The position numbers were made by a program, and so were the translations under genes. Shown here one piece after another: positions 1 to 7,413 of a stretch of 64,000 nt of DNA. Where the stretch lies: contig NZ_CP146022.1 in the NCBI RefSeq assembly GCF_036967205.1, positions 7,936,001 to 8,000,000 of the forward strand. The letters run 5' to 3'. The DNA comes from Streptomyces sp. Q6 (lineage in GTDB: Bacteria > Actinomycetota > Actinomycetes > Streptomycetales > Streptomycetaceae). A model generated the notes under the pieces. That model ran no database searches and was not told the DNA's origin. It saw only the letters and a program-made list of their open reading frames with translations. Each line of letters starts with the position of its first letter. The stretch's first letter is position 1.

Positions 1-391
1 TGCGGTGCCGGCGCACCTCGACGTCGGCGGAGACCTCGATGGTGCGCCCGTCGACGTCGAAGAACCGGAAGCCGTAGCCGCCGCCGGGCGTGTCCACCGC
101 GCCGGGCCGCGTGATCAACTGCACGCCCCCGGCCAGGAGTCGCTCGGCGAGCGTGTCCACGTCGGCCGCCGAGGCGGCACCGTAGGACACCAGGTCCAGG
201 CGCTTCTCGTCGGCCTTGCGCAGCCGCACCACGTACTGCTCGGGGGAGCCCTCGGCTGCCAGGAACGAGATGCCGGAGTCCTCGGCGACCTTGGTCAGGC
301 CCCAGACGCCGGAGTAGAAGTCGAGCTGCTTGTCGAAGTCGGGCACGGCCAGGTCGACATGGCGCAGATGGGTCAGCAGACGGGACGTCAT
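1..391 (-). CDS. VOC-family (extradiol dioxygenase/glyoxalase-like) protein, 3' end cut by window
   Basis: Read on the minus strand the product begins MTSRLLTHLRHVDLAVPDFD and continues through a fold typical of the vicinal-oxygen-chelate family: an N-terminal beta-alpha-beta-beta-beta module with the metal-type His in HVDLAV, and a later stretch ending in GYGFRFFDVDGRTIEV, where the second module's metal ligand Glu would lie. About 130 codons are visible and the C-terminus is outside the window; intact catechol 2,3-dioxygenase-like proteins are about 300 residues. A Shine-Dalgarno GAAGGAGG sits 6 nt before the ATG. It is last in the visible part of the operon and follows the amidohydrolase after 12 nt. 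Ring cleavage of a dihydroxylated aromatic is the likely role given the monooxygenase upstream; that assignment is inferred from context. Confidence 0.8.
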   Translation of the reverse strand, partial: MTSRLLTHLRHVDLAVPDFDKQLDFYSGVWGLTKVAEDSGISFLAAEGSPEQYVVRLRKADEKRLDLVSYGAASAADVDTLAERLLAGGVQLITRPGAVDTPGGGYGFRFFDVDGRTIEVSADVEVRRHR

Positions 392-403
392 GGTGGTCCT
401 CCT

Positions 404-1399
404 TCAGGAGAGGTCGAGGAGCGCGGAAGCGGTGGCGCCGCGGACGGCGTCGAAGGCGGCGTCGTCCAGGCGGGCGGCGCGCAGCGCCCCGAGCGGGTCC
501 GACGCGCCCATGTCGAAGGGGAAGTCGGAGCCGAGCAGCACCCGGTCGGCGCCCGCGACGCGCACCAGTTCGCGCAGCACGTACGGGTCGTGGACGAGGG
601 AGTCGAAGTACAGGCGCCGCAGGTAACTGCTCGGCAGGTGGGCGCAGTGGGCGCCCGCGTCGGTGCGGGTCCGCCACGCGTGGTCGGCGCGCCCGATATG
701 GGTCGGCAGATAGCCGCCGCCGTGCGCGGCGATGATCCGCAGGCCCGGATGGCGGTCGAGGACCCCGGAGAAGATCAGGTGGGACAGGGCGACCGCGTTC
801 TCGGTGGGCTGCCCCACCGAGTTGGACAGGTACCACTGGTCCAGGCGCTCGTCCAGCGTGCAGCCGAACGGGTGCAGGAACAGCAGCGCCCCGGTCTGTT
901 CGGCCCGCGCCCACAGGGGATCGAGCGCGGGGTCGGACAGCTCGCGACCGGGGGCGTGGCTGGAGATCTCCACGCCCAGCAGCCCCGCGTCGAGCGCGTG
1001 GTCGAGCGCCGCGACAGCCAGCCGCGGATGCTGGAGCGGCACCAGACCCAGACCGCGCAGCCGCGCGGGCTCGGCCGAACAGTGCGCCGCGACGGCCTCG
1101 TTGGCCAGGCGGAACACCTTCTCCGCCAGTTCCTCGTCGGCCCAGTAGTGGTAGTGCGACGGGGACGGGCTGACCAGTTGGACGTCCACCCGCTGCTCGT
1201 CCATGGCCCGCAACCGGGCCCGCACGTCGGTGAGCCGGGCGAACCGCTCCCGGATCATCTCCCCGCTGACCTTCAGAGCGGCGGGCCCGTTGCGCCGCGC
1301 GTCCAGCGCCCTGGCCTCCTCGAACCCCGGGGTACCGGCGACCAACTGCTCGACGTCGGGCAGCAGTACGTGGGCGTGGACATCGACGGTGTGCGTCAC
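404..1399 (-). CDS. Amidohydrolase family protein (ACMSD/decarboxylase-like)
   Basis: Product of 331 residues starting at a GTG whose last two bases overlap the TGA of the upstream monooxygenase gene (GTGA), so the two are translationally coupled. Metal ligands of the amidohydrolase-2 family are visible: HAH near residues 8-10, a middle His in FLHPFG, a later His in AAHGGG, and the Asp in GSDFPFDMG close to the C-terminus. Members of this family (ACMSD, gamma-resorcylate decarboxylase, oxalomesaconate hydratase) decarboxylate or hydrate ring-cleavage products using a metal in a TIM barrel. Here it probably processes an intermediate between hydroxylation and ring-fission product removal. The exact substrate cannot be read from sequence. 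Confidence 0.85.
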   Translation of the reverse strand: MTHTVDVHAHVLLPDVEQLVAGTPGFEEARALDARRNGPAALKVSGEMIRERFARLTDVRARLRAMDEQRVDVQLVSPSPSHYHYWADEELAEKVFRLANEAVAAHCSAEPARLRGLGLVPLQHPRLAVAALDHALDAGLLGVEISSHAPGRELSDPALDPLWARAEQTGALLFLHPFGCTLDERLDQWYLSNSVGQPTENAVALSHLIFSGVLDRHPGLRIIAAHGGGYLPTHIGRADHAWRTRTDAGAHCAHLPSSYLRRLYFDSLVHDPYVLRELVRVAGADRVLLGSDFPFDMGASDPLGALRAARLDDAAFDAVRGATASALLDLS

Positions 1400-2529
1400 G
1401 GGCGCTCCTGCAACTGGGACATGGTGCGGGCCATCAGACCGGGCACATCGGCGTCGCGGACCCCGTCGAGCTGCCACTGCCCCAGCTGGACGGACGCCTC
1501 GACGACCGCCCGGACGCGCCCGATGCGCCGCTCGTAGTAGGCGCTCAGCAGCGCGTCGTCCCAGGCGTCGCCGCCGGTGAGCAGCTCGGCGAGGACCGCG
1601 GCGTCCTCCAGGGACATTGCCGCCCCTTGGGCGAGGGTGGGCGGGCAGCAGTGGGCGGCGTCGCCGATGAGGACCACGCGGCCGCGGTGCCAGGAGCCCT
1701 CCACCAGCATCCGGTCGAACCAGGTGTAGTTGACCTGCGCCGGGTCGGTGATCGTCTTGGTGATCTCGGGCCAGTGGCCGCCGTACGCGGAGGCCAGCCG
1801 GACCATCTCGTCGGCGTAGCTCTCGGGCGGGATCGCCGCCCGGTCCCGGTTGGCCTCCACGACGTACGCGTACAGGGTGTCCTCGCCGGTCGGACAGTAC
1901 CCGGCGATGTAGGCGGGGCCGCCGTAGGCGAGGTCGGTGCGCGTGACGCCCGCAGGCCGGGGCGCGGCCACCCGCCAGATCGCCATGCCGGTGGGCTCGG
2001 GCCGGTCGGTGATGCCGATCGCGGCGCGGGTGGCGGAGCCCAGGCCGTCGGCGGCGACGACCAGGTCGTAGCGGGCCTCCCGACCGTCGTCGCTCAGCCG
2101 CACGGTGACGCCGGTGTCGTCCTGCTCCACGATCGTCGCGGTGGTGCCGAGGCGCACCGTGGCACCACTGGCGCGTACCGCCTCGATCAGGATCTGCTGC
2201 AACCTCGGGCGCCGCATGCCGACCGTCGCGGGCAGGTCGTCGCCGCCGGTGCGCAGGTCGTCCTGGACGTGCAGCACGGTGCCGTCGGGCGCGGTGATGC
2301 CGACCGAACCGAACCCGTAGCCGCTGGCGTCGATCCGGTCCCACACGCCGAGGTCGCGCAGCACGCGCAGGGCGTTGCCCTGCAAGGTGATGCCGGAGCC
2401 GGCGGTGGCGTTCCAGTCCTGCCTGGCCTCGACGAGGTCGACCGCGACGCCGGCCCGGCGCAGCAGGATCGTCAGCGCGTTGCCGGCCGCGCCGCCGCCG
2501 ATCACGAGCACGTTGCGTGAGGGTGCCAT
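1396..2529 (-). CDS. FAD-dependent aromatic monooxygenase (group A)
   Basis: A 377-residue protein with the three hallmarks of class A flavoprotein hydroxylases. The N-terminal GxGxxG dinucleotide fold is VLVIGGGAAGNALTILLRRA (about residues 8-27). The central DG motif is VVAADGLGSATR. The C-terminal GD motif is VLIGDAAHCCPPTLAQGAAM, which binds the FAD ribose and pyrophosphate. Related enzymes are salicylate- and 3-hydroxybenzoate-type hydroxylases using NAD(P)H and O2. The start has Shine-Dalgarno AAAGGAG 7 nt upstream. It follows the cyclase gene after 24 nt and is coupled to the amidohydrolase. Substrate unknown; an aromatic acid is the natural guess from the neighbours. Confidence 0.88.
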   Translation of the reverse strand: MAPSRNVLVIGGGAAGNALTILLRRAGVAVDLVEARQDWNATAGSGITLQGNALRVLRDLGVWDRIDASGYGFGSVGITAPDGTVLHVQDDLRTGGDDLPATVGMRRPRLQQILIEAVRASGATVRLGTTATIVEQDDTGVTVRLSDDGREARYDLVVAADGLGSATRAAIGITDRPEPTGMAIWRVAAPRPAGVTRTDLAYGGPAYIAGYCPTGEDTLYAYVVEANRDRAAIPPESYADEMVRLASAYGGHWPEITKTITDPAQVNYTWFDRMLVEGSWHRGRVVLIGDAAHCCPPTLAQGAAMSLEDAAVLAELLTGGDAWDDALLSAYYERRIGRVRAVVEASVQLGQWQLDGVRDADVPGLMARTMSQLQERP

Positions 2530-2553
2530 GGGGGAACTCCTTTGTCCCGGTGG

Positions 2554-3516
2554 TTACTTGACGGCGAGCGGGTTGATCGGGGAGCCGACCGCCCCGGTGA
2601 TGGGCAGCGGGGGAGCGGCGAGGAAGAACTCGTAGACGCCGTCCTCGGCGCAGTCCTCGCCCAGGGCCTCCAGGTCCCACATCTCACCGACGAGCAGCCC
2701 CATGTTGGGGATGACGACCTGGTGCAGCGGCTGGAAGGCGGCCTCGAACTCGTTGGGGCGCACCTCGAAGCCCCAGGTGTCGGTGGCGATCGCGGCGATC
2801 TCACTGGCGTGCAGCCAGCCGGCCGTGGTGAAGGACAGGCCGGGCGCGGGCCCGCCGGCGTACTCGCCCCACCCGTCACGCCGTACGCGGGCCAGCTGCC
2901 CGGTGCGGACCAGCACGATGTCGCCCCGCTCCACCTGGACGCCCTGGGCGCGCGCGGTCTCGTCGAGGTGCTCGGCGGTGATGGCGAAGCCGTCGGAGAG
3001 CTCGCCGGAGGGGCTGATCGCCCGTCCGACGTCCAGGAGCACACCGCGTCCGGCGACGTGCGCGGCCATGTGCTCGATGCCGGTGACGAGGTCGCCGTCG
3101 GAGGTGACGGTGGTCGCGGCGTCGCGGCCGTTCCACGCCTTGCCGTGGTCGAAGATGTGGCCGAGGCCGTCCCACTGCGTGGAGCACTGCAGGGGCATGG
3201 CCACCACGTCGTCCGCGCCGCCGATCCCGTGCGGCATGCCCTGCGTGCCGAGGGCCGCGTCCGAGCCGGTGTCCAGCATGGTGTGCACCGGGTTGGTGCG
3301 CCGGCGCCAGCCCCGCTGCGGGCCGTTCATGTCGAAGGACTGGGCCAGCGAGAAACTGACGCCACGACGGACGAGGGCCGCGCCCTGGAGCCGCTTGGCC
3401 TCGGTGAGGAAGTTCAGGGTGCCCAGACGGTCGTCCGCACCCCAACGACCCCAGTTCGAGAAGGACGTGGCCGCTTCGGCGACTGCGCTTTCCGGGTCGA
3501 GACGGTCGTAGGTCAT
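2554..3516 (-). CDS. Cyclase family protein (kynurenine formamidase/isatin hydrolase-like)
   Basis: A 320-residue protein matching the cyclase family (PF04199), metal-dependent hydrolases that open cyclic amides or cleave formamides. The core is visible as CSTQWDGLGHIFDHGKAWNG (about residues 111-130), where the WDGLGH segment corresponds to the family's HxGTHxDxPxH metal site in the variant form common to actinobacterial members. A second conserved stretch, RGDIVLVRTGQ, follows. The ATG overlaps the stop of the upstream FAH-family gene (ATGA), so they are coupled. It may hydrolyse an amide or lactone in the same aromatic pathway as its neighbours. A role in kynurenine breakdown is possible, but nothing in the operon (no kynureninase or tryptophan dioxygenase) proves it. 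Confidence 0.85.
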   Translation of the reverse strand: MTYDRLDPESAVAEAATSFSNWGRWGADDRLGTLNFLTEAKRLQGAALVRRGVSFSLAQSFDMNGPQRGWRRRTNPVHTMLDTGSDAALGTQGMPHGIGGADDVVAMPLQCSTQWDGLGHIFDHGKAWNGRDAATTVTSDGDLVTGIEHMAAHVAGRGVLLDVGRAISPSGELSDGFAITAEHLDETARAQGVQVERGDIVLVRTGQLARVRRDGWGEYAGGPAPGLSFTTAGWLHASEIAAIATDTWGFEVRPNEFEAAFQPLHQVVIPNMGLLVGEMWDLEALGEDCAEDGVYEFFLAAPPLPITGAVGSPINPLAVK

Positions 3517-4508
3517 GCCGACGCCTCCGCCACACAGCGCGTGCGCTGGGCGCCGAGCCCGGTGACGGTCGCGTCCATCACGTCGCCGTCGCGCAGCAGC
3601 CGGCCCCAGTGCATCCCGTTGCCGGCCGGGCTTCCGGTGAGCACCAGGTCGCCCGGCAGGAGGTGCACGGTCCGGGAGATGTACGCGATCAGCCGCGCGA
3701 CCGGGAAGATCATGTCCTTGGTCGACTCGTCCTGCATCGTCTCGCCGTTCAGCTTCAACGTGACCTGGAGGTCGTCCGGCGTCGCGACGGACCCGGCCGG
3801 CACGATCCAGGGGCCGAGCGGCGTGAAGCCGGGGGCGTTCTTGCTGCGCAGCCAGTCGGTGCCGATCTGCGGCATGTCACGGCGGAAGACCGTGGCCCGG
3901 TCGGTCAGGTCGTTGGCGATCGTGTAGCCGGCCACGTGGTCCAGCGCCTGCTCCTCGGACACCTGGAAGGCGGGCCTGCCGATGACGGCGGCCAACTCCA
4001 GTTCCCAGTCGGGCTTCTCGGCCCAGGCGGGCAGCACGACGTCGTCGTACGGGCCGGTGATCGCGCTCGGCAGCCCGATGAACACGTACGGCAGGTCCTC
4101 GGCGGCCCGCCGGTCCATGATCTCGGCGGCCTCGGCGCGGGCCTCCTCCTCGCTGAGCCCGTCCGAGCCGTCCCGGTGCGCCACATGCAGATCAATGACG
4201 TGCTGGCGGTAGTTGGCTCCGGATTGCAGGACCTGACGAGGCGCGAGCGGCGCGTGCACCCGGAACGTGTCCACGGCCGGGTCGCCTTCGGACGGACGCC
4301 CGCCCAGGTCGGCGAAGGCGGCCGTGTGACGGTCCCAGTCCTCCAGCACGTCGAGCATCGTCAGCGACGGGTCGTCGAGAGCCCGGCGCAGATCCACGAC
4401 GGAGCCGTCGCGCCGGATCAGCGCGGGGAACGCGTCCTGTCCGGCGGCGGAGAGAGTGCCCAGGGCGTAGGGGCCGGCGAAGAGCGCGGGGGCGGCTTCA
4501 GGTTTCAC
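3513..4508 (-). CDS. Fumarylacetoacetate hydrolase (FAH) family protein
   Basis: About 331 residues; the C-terminal two thirds is the FAH fold. Metal-ligand acidic residues are visible in WELELAAVIGRP, followed by YTIANDLTDR and the substrate-loop motif VLTGSPAGNG near the end. Such enzymes cleave C-C bonds of acylpyruvates or isomerise and hydrate ring-fission products. It is first in the operon. Start choice: an ATG occurs at 4514, but the strong AGGAGG at 4522-4517 is only 2 nt from it and 8 nt from the in-frame GTG at 4508, so GTG is the better start; using the ATG adds two residues. It is divergent from the LysR gene, with the dyad at 4578-4594 between them. Confidence 0.86.
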   Translation of the reverse strand: MKPEAAPALFAGPYALGTLSAAGQDAFPALIRRDGSVVDLRRALDDPSLTMLDVLEDWDRHTAAFADLGGRPSEGDPAVDTFRVHAPLAPRQVLQSGANYRQHVIDLHVAHRDGSDGLSEEEARAEAAEIMDRRAAEDLPYVFIGLPSAITGPYDDVVLPAWAEKPDWELELAAVIGRPAFQVSEEQALDHVAGYTIANDLTDRATVFRRDMPQIGTDWLRSKNAPGFTPLGPWIVPAGSVATPDDLQVTLKLNGETMQDESTKDMIFPVARLIAYISRTVHLLPGDLVLTGSPAGNGMHWGRLLRDGDVMDATVTGLGAQRTRCVAEASA

Positions 4509-4726
4509 GAACATGTCCTCCTGATTGCGGTGTGCCTAATCTGGCCCCCACACCCCTGATCAGGGAAATCGATTCTGTGGATACTCTTTATCCATCGGAC
4601 GAATACCCCTGGCGCCCCGCCCGAAGAAAGACCCCGAGGAAGTACCCCGAGGAAGTACCCCGAAGAGGGCCCGCGCAGAGGGCCCGCGAAGAAGGCCCGC
4701 GCAGAAGCACTCGTGAAGAAGGACTC
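4509..4726. promoter_or_regulatory. Divergent promoter region of catabolic operon and LysR gene
   Basis: This is the intergenic stretch between the minus-strand catabolic operon and the plus-strand LysR regulator. Its left half is unusually AT-rich for the window and contains the dyad listed separately. Its right half (about 4628-4726) is a purine-rich set of short imperfect repeats just before the regulator's start. LysR regulators normally bind and act in exactly this kind of divergent gap. No canonical -35/-10 pair was assigned with confidence. Confidence 0.6.
4578..4594. promoter_or_regulatory. Candidate LysR operator (dyad TGGATA-N5-TATCCA)
   Basis: A perfect 6-bp inverted repeat, TGGATA and TATCCA separated by CTCTT, gives the T-N11-A geometry of LysR-type binding sites. 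It lies 70 nt from the first operon start and about 130 nt from the regulator start, in the only AT-rich part of the gap. The dyad is seen directly; binding by the neighbouring LysR protein is inferred. Confidence 0.6.
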
Positions 4727-5629
4727 GTGAACCTCTCCCGCCTCGACCTCAATCTCGTCATCGCGCTGCGCGCCCTGCTGGAGGAGCGCAACGTCACCCG
4801 CGCCGGGAAACGCGTCGGCCTGTCCCAGCCCGCGATGAGCGCCGCCCTGTCACGCCTGCGCCGCCACTTCGACGACGACCTGCTGGCCCGTACCGGCGGC
4901 CACTACGAGCTGACGGCCCTGGGGCAGGTCCTGCTCGAACGGACCTCCACCGCCTGCGACCTGCTGGAGCGCCTGTTCAGCAGCCAGGCCGACTTCGATC
5001 CGGCCACCGAGAGCCGCACCTTCACCCTGATCGCCTCCGACTACGCGGTGGCCGTCTTCGGCGCCGCGCTGAGCCGCCTCGTGCACACCGAGGCCCCCCA
5101 CGTCAGGCTCCGCTTCACCCAGACGCCGCCGACCGTCGTCGAGGACCTCGGCGTGCTGCTCAGTACGACCGACGGTCTGCTGATGCCGCACGGTGTCGTC
5201 GGCGACATGCCCCGCACCGACCTCTTCCACGACGAGTGGGTCTTCCTCGTGGCCGAGTCCAACACCGAGGTGACGGACCACCTGACCCGGACCCAGCTCG
5301 CGCGGCTGCCCTGGGTCACCTACCAGCGCACCTACGACGCCCCCGCCGTACGGCAGTTGGCCATGCTCGGCATCGAACCGCGCGTCGAGGTCTCGGTCGA
5401 CAGCTTCGCCATGCTGCCCTTCATGGTCGCCGGTACCGACCGGATCGCCCTGATCCAGAAGCGCCTGGCCACGCTGATGCACCACCACTCCGCCGTGCGC
5501 GTGGTGGCGCCGCCCTATGAGGCCGTCCCCCTCCAGGAAGCCCTGTGGTGGCATCCGCTCCACACGCACGACTCCACCCACATCTGGCTCAGGCAGGCAG
5601 CGCTGCGCGTCGCGGCGGACATGGCGTGA
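4727..5629 (+). CDS. LysR-family transcriptional regulator
   Basis: 300 residues from the GTG at 4727 (MNLSRLDLNLVIALRALLEE with GTG read as Met). The N-terminal winged helix-turn-helix (about residues 4-62) includes ERNVTRAGKRVGLSQPAMSA and the downstream SRLRRHFDDDLLAR segment. The rest is the periplasmic-binding-like inducer domain of the NodD/LinR/NahR type. The open frame runs further upstream to 4532, but that extension is low-complexity (basic, Arg/Glu-rich repeats) and lies in the promoter region, so the GTG just before the conserved N-terminus was chosen. It is divergent from the aromatic catabolic operon and is its likely co-inducer-responsive activator. Confidence 0.88.
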   Translation: MNLSRLDLNLVIALRALLEERNVTRAGKRVGLSQPAMSAALSRLRRHFDDDLLARTGGHYELTALGQVLLERTSTACDLLERLFSSQADFDPATESRTFTLIASDYAVAVFGAALSRLVHTEAPHVRLRFTQTPPTVVEDLGVLLSTTDGLLMPHGVVGDMPRTDLFHDEWVFLVAESNTEVTDHLTRTQLARLPWVTYQRTYDAPAVRQLAMLGIEPRVEVSVDSFAMLPFMVAGTDRIALIQKRLATLMHHHSAVRVVAPPYEAVPLQEALWWHPLHTHDSTHIWLRQAALRVAADMA

Positions 5630-5844
5630 CGCCGACCGCCGGTGCCCACGGCGACTCCGCTCGTGGGACGCCTCCGTCGACTGAGCCGATTCCTCCGCGG
5701 ACGGCCACCTCGGCTCGCGGATCGAGGCGTCGTACGTCCGCCGGGAACGGCCGGAGCGGTCCGCCGCCGGCCGGTGCCCAGCGGCGCTGAGAAGGCGCCG
5801 AGCCGCTTCCCGCCTGTTCGCAGCGCAGGCCCGAAAGGTCGCGC
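5630..5844. other. Gap without recognisable gene
   Basis: Very GC-rich sequence after the LysR stop. Short open frames exist on both strands but none resembles a known protein or has a convincing ribosome-binding site. Nothing functional was recognised. Confidence 0.5.
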
Positions 5845-6155
5845 CCCACGGCCTTTTCCCTGACCGGCAGGGGCTGTACGTCGTGCAGGTCTACGCCCTC
5901 CTGCCCGACGGCGCCGCGGCCGAGCCCCGACGCCTGGTCGCGTTCCGCAAGGTCACCCTGGCCGTGAAGACCTCCATCCTCATCGAACTCGCATTCCCTC
6001 TGGCCACGAAGACCTCCATCCTCGTCGAACTCGCCGTGCCTGGAACGGAGTTGACGGTCCGGCAGTCGAGTGGCCGGCGGCTGGTCGGCGGCACCTACAC
6101 GTTCGCGGCCAGCACGGCCACTCCTCCCGCGACCTCACCGCCCGACGCGCACTAG
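5845..6155 (+). pseudogene. Remnant of a GH3 beta-glucosidase C-terminal Fn3-like domain
   Basis: The plus frame reads GLYVVQVYALLPDGAAAEP, then RRLVAFRKVTLAV, and ends with ELTVRQSSGRRLVGGTYTFA. This resembles the fibronectin-III-like tail of family 3 beta-glucosidases (normally VVQVY, L-x-GF-x-VxLxPGE, and a closing PG-x-YTF strand). The piece that should carry the PGES turn is replaced by an imperfect duplication, KTSILIELAFP followed by KTSILVELAVP. No catalytic domains precede it. It is best read as a decayed fragment. The identification rests on short motifs only, so confidence is moderate. Confidence 0.4.
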
Positions 6156-6221
6156 GCATCAGCTGACCCGCCGCCCTGCCCCCTCCCGCGCATCCGGCGC
6201 CGCCACGCACAGCACGCTGGA

Positions 6222-6266
6222 CACGCCCGGCATCCACGCCATGCGGGGCACGCCCGGCATCCACGC
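6222..6266. repeat. 18-bp direct repeat, two copies
   Basis: CACGCCCGGCATCCACGC occurs at 6222-6239 and again at 6249-6266, with a 27-bp period. It lies in non-coding sequence between the beta-glucosidase remnant and DoxX, immediately before the hairpin at 6265-6316. Confidence 0.7.
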
Positions 6267-6316
6267 GAGGAATCCCTCGGCATCACCACAAGCGATGAGC
6301 CGAGGGATTCCCTCGC
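6265..6316. terminator. Long hairpin, possible terminator
   Basis: The left arm GCGAGGAATCCCTCGGC (6265-6281) pairs with the right arm GCCGAGGGATTCCCTCGC (6299-6316) with one bulged C. The loop is 17 nt. There is no U tract, but Streptomyces terminators often lack one. It would end transcription of whatever preceded DoxX, or act as a processing site. The structure is seen; the function is inferred. Confidence 0.5.
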
Positions 6317-6469
6317 GGTCGCCCGGACCGCACAGTTGCGCCTACGCCACCCAGGCCCTCGACCGGTGAGGACGCGGAGCTGTCCGTCCGGGACCGGCAC
6401 GCCTGTTGGGGTGCTGCGGCTTTCGCGCTCGCGGAGTTCCGCACGGCTACTCACCCGAGAGGTTCACCC

Positions 6470-7285
6470 ATGACCGTCACGTCTCCCCAGCCGCGGCGCC
6501 TGCTCGGCCTCGCACCCGCGGACCGCCTGCGCCCCTACGCGCCCACGGTCCTGCGGACCTTCGCCGGTCTGATCATGCTCGTCCACGGACTCGACAAGCT
6601 CGTGCACGGCCCGGCCGGTTTCGGCGACTTCCTGCGCTCGCTCGGGGTGCCCGCCCCCTCGCTCATGGGCTGGGGGGTGTCGATCGGCGAGACCCTTGCC
6701 GGACTGCTGCTCCTCGCCGGGCTGCTGACCCGCCTTACCTCGGTGGTCCTGGCCGTCCATCTGACCGTGGCGATGACGCTCGTCAACGCCGACACGGGCT
6801 TCATGACTCCCCAGCAGGGGACGGCAAGCGGAGCCGGCCTGGAGTTCCCGCTGCTCCTGGTGGCCCTCCTCATCGGCCTCCTCATCACCGGCCCCGGACC
6901 ACTCGCACTCGACCGGGCCCTCGGGATCGAAGGAGTTCCCGGAGCGCCCGGCGCCGCGACCACCGCACCTCGACGCCCCCGCCCGGCCGCGTCCACGCCC
7001 TCCGCTGCACGAGCAACGTCCGCCGTGCGAGCCCCCTCCGCCGTACGAGCGTCAGCCATCAGCGGGGTCATCGGCGGCGCCATCGGCGCGGTGATGAGCG
7101 CGCTGGCGAACTACCTGGTCGTGGGCCTCCCGTCCAGCGCAGGCGCCAACGCCGCGAACCACGCGGTGTCCGGGCTCATCAGCGGTTTCCTCGCGGGGTT
7201 CCTGGGCCTGCTGATGCACCGGCGCAAGTACGACGATCGCTCGGAGAGCCCCGTCGCGGGCCCCGCCGTCAGCGAGACCCGCTGA
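6470..7285 (+). CDS. DoxX family membrane protein with C-terminal membrane extension
   Basis: 271 residues. The N-terminal part (about 25-150) is the four-helix DoxX fold, recognisable from FAGLIMLVHGLDKLVHGPAG, SIGETLAGLLLLAGLLTRL and a following hydrophobic helix. After a low-complexity Pro/Ala/Arg linker (about 160-200) a second hydrophobic part, ISGVIGGAIGAVMSALANYL and SGLISGFLAGFLGLLMHRR, adds two more membrane segments, which is longer than a standard DoxX protein (about 140-180 residues). DoxX-like proteins act in the membrane in redox or thiol stress complexes. GAGAGG precedes the ATG. The stress-protein neighbours fit that role. Confidence 0.8.
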   Translation: MTVTSPQPRRLLGLAPADRLRPYAPTVLRTFAGLIMLVHGLDKLVHGPAGFGDFLRSLGVPAPSLMGWGVSIGETLAGLLLLAGLLTRLTSVVLAVHLTVAMTLVNADTGFMTPQQGTASGAGLEFPLLLVALLIGLLITGPGPLALDRALGIEGVPGAPGAATTAPRRPRPAASTPSAARATSAVRAPSAVRASAISGVIGGAIGAVMSALANYLVVGLPSSAGANAANHAVSGLISGFLAGFLGLLMHRRKYDDRSESPVAGPAVSETR

Positions 7286-7303
7286 GCCCAGCATGCACAC
7301 AAG

Positions 7304-7326
7304 TGGGGCCCAGGGGCTTGGCCCCA
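7304..7326. terminator. Hairpin between convergent DoxX and USP genes
   Basis: TGGGGCC (7304-7310) is complementary to GGCCCCA (7320-7326) with a 9-nt loop. It lies 19 nt after the DoxX stop, between genes that converge. A short but GC-only stem; a plausible bidirectional terminator. Confidence 0.45.
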
Positions 7327-7413
7327 GGTAAATTCCTTGCCCGATACAGGAGTTGGGTCGCCCTCCGCCCTCCGCCCGTCGGGCTGAGGGAGCGGTGAGC
7401 CGAAGCGCCGCTG

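Noticed and set aside
5-1537. A 510-codon plus-strand open frame opposite the amidohydrolase and monooxygenase
   Set aside because: Its product is low-complexity (Gly, Val, Arg, Gln) with no motif. High third-position GC of the real minus-strand genes keeps the antisense frame open.
5642-5863. Short plus-strand frame after the LysR gene
   Set aside because: Arg/Pro-rich with no motif and no ribosome site.
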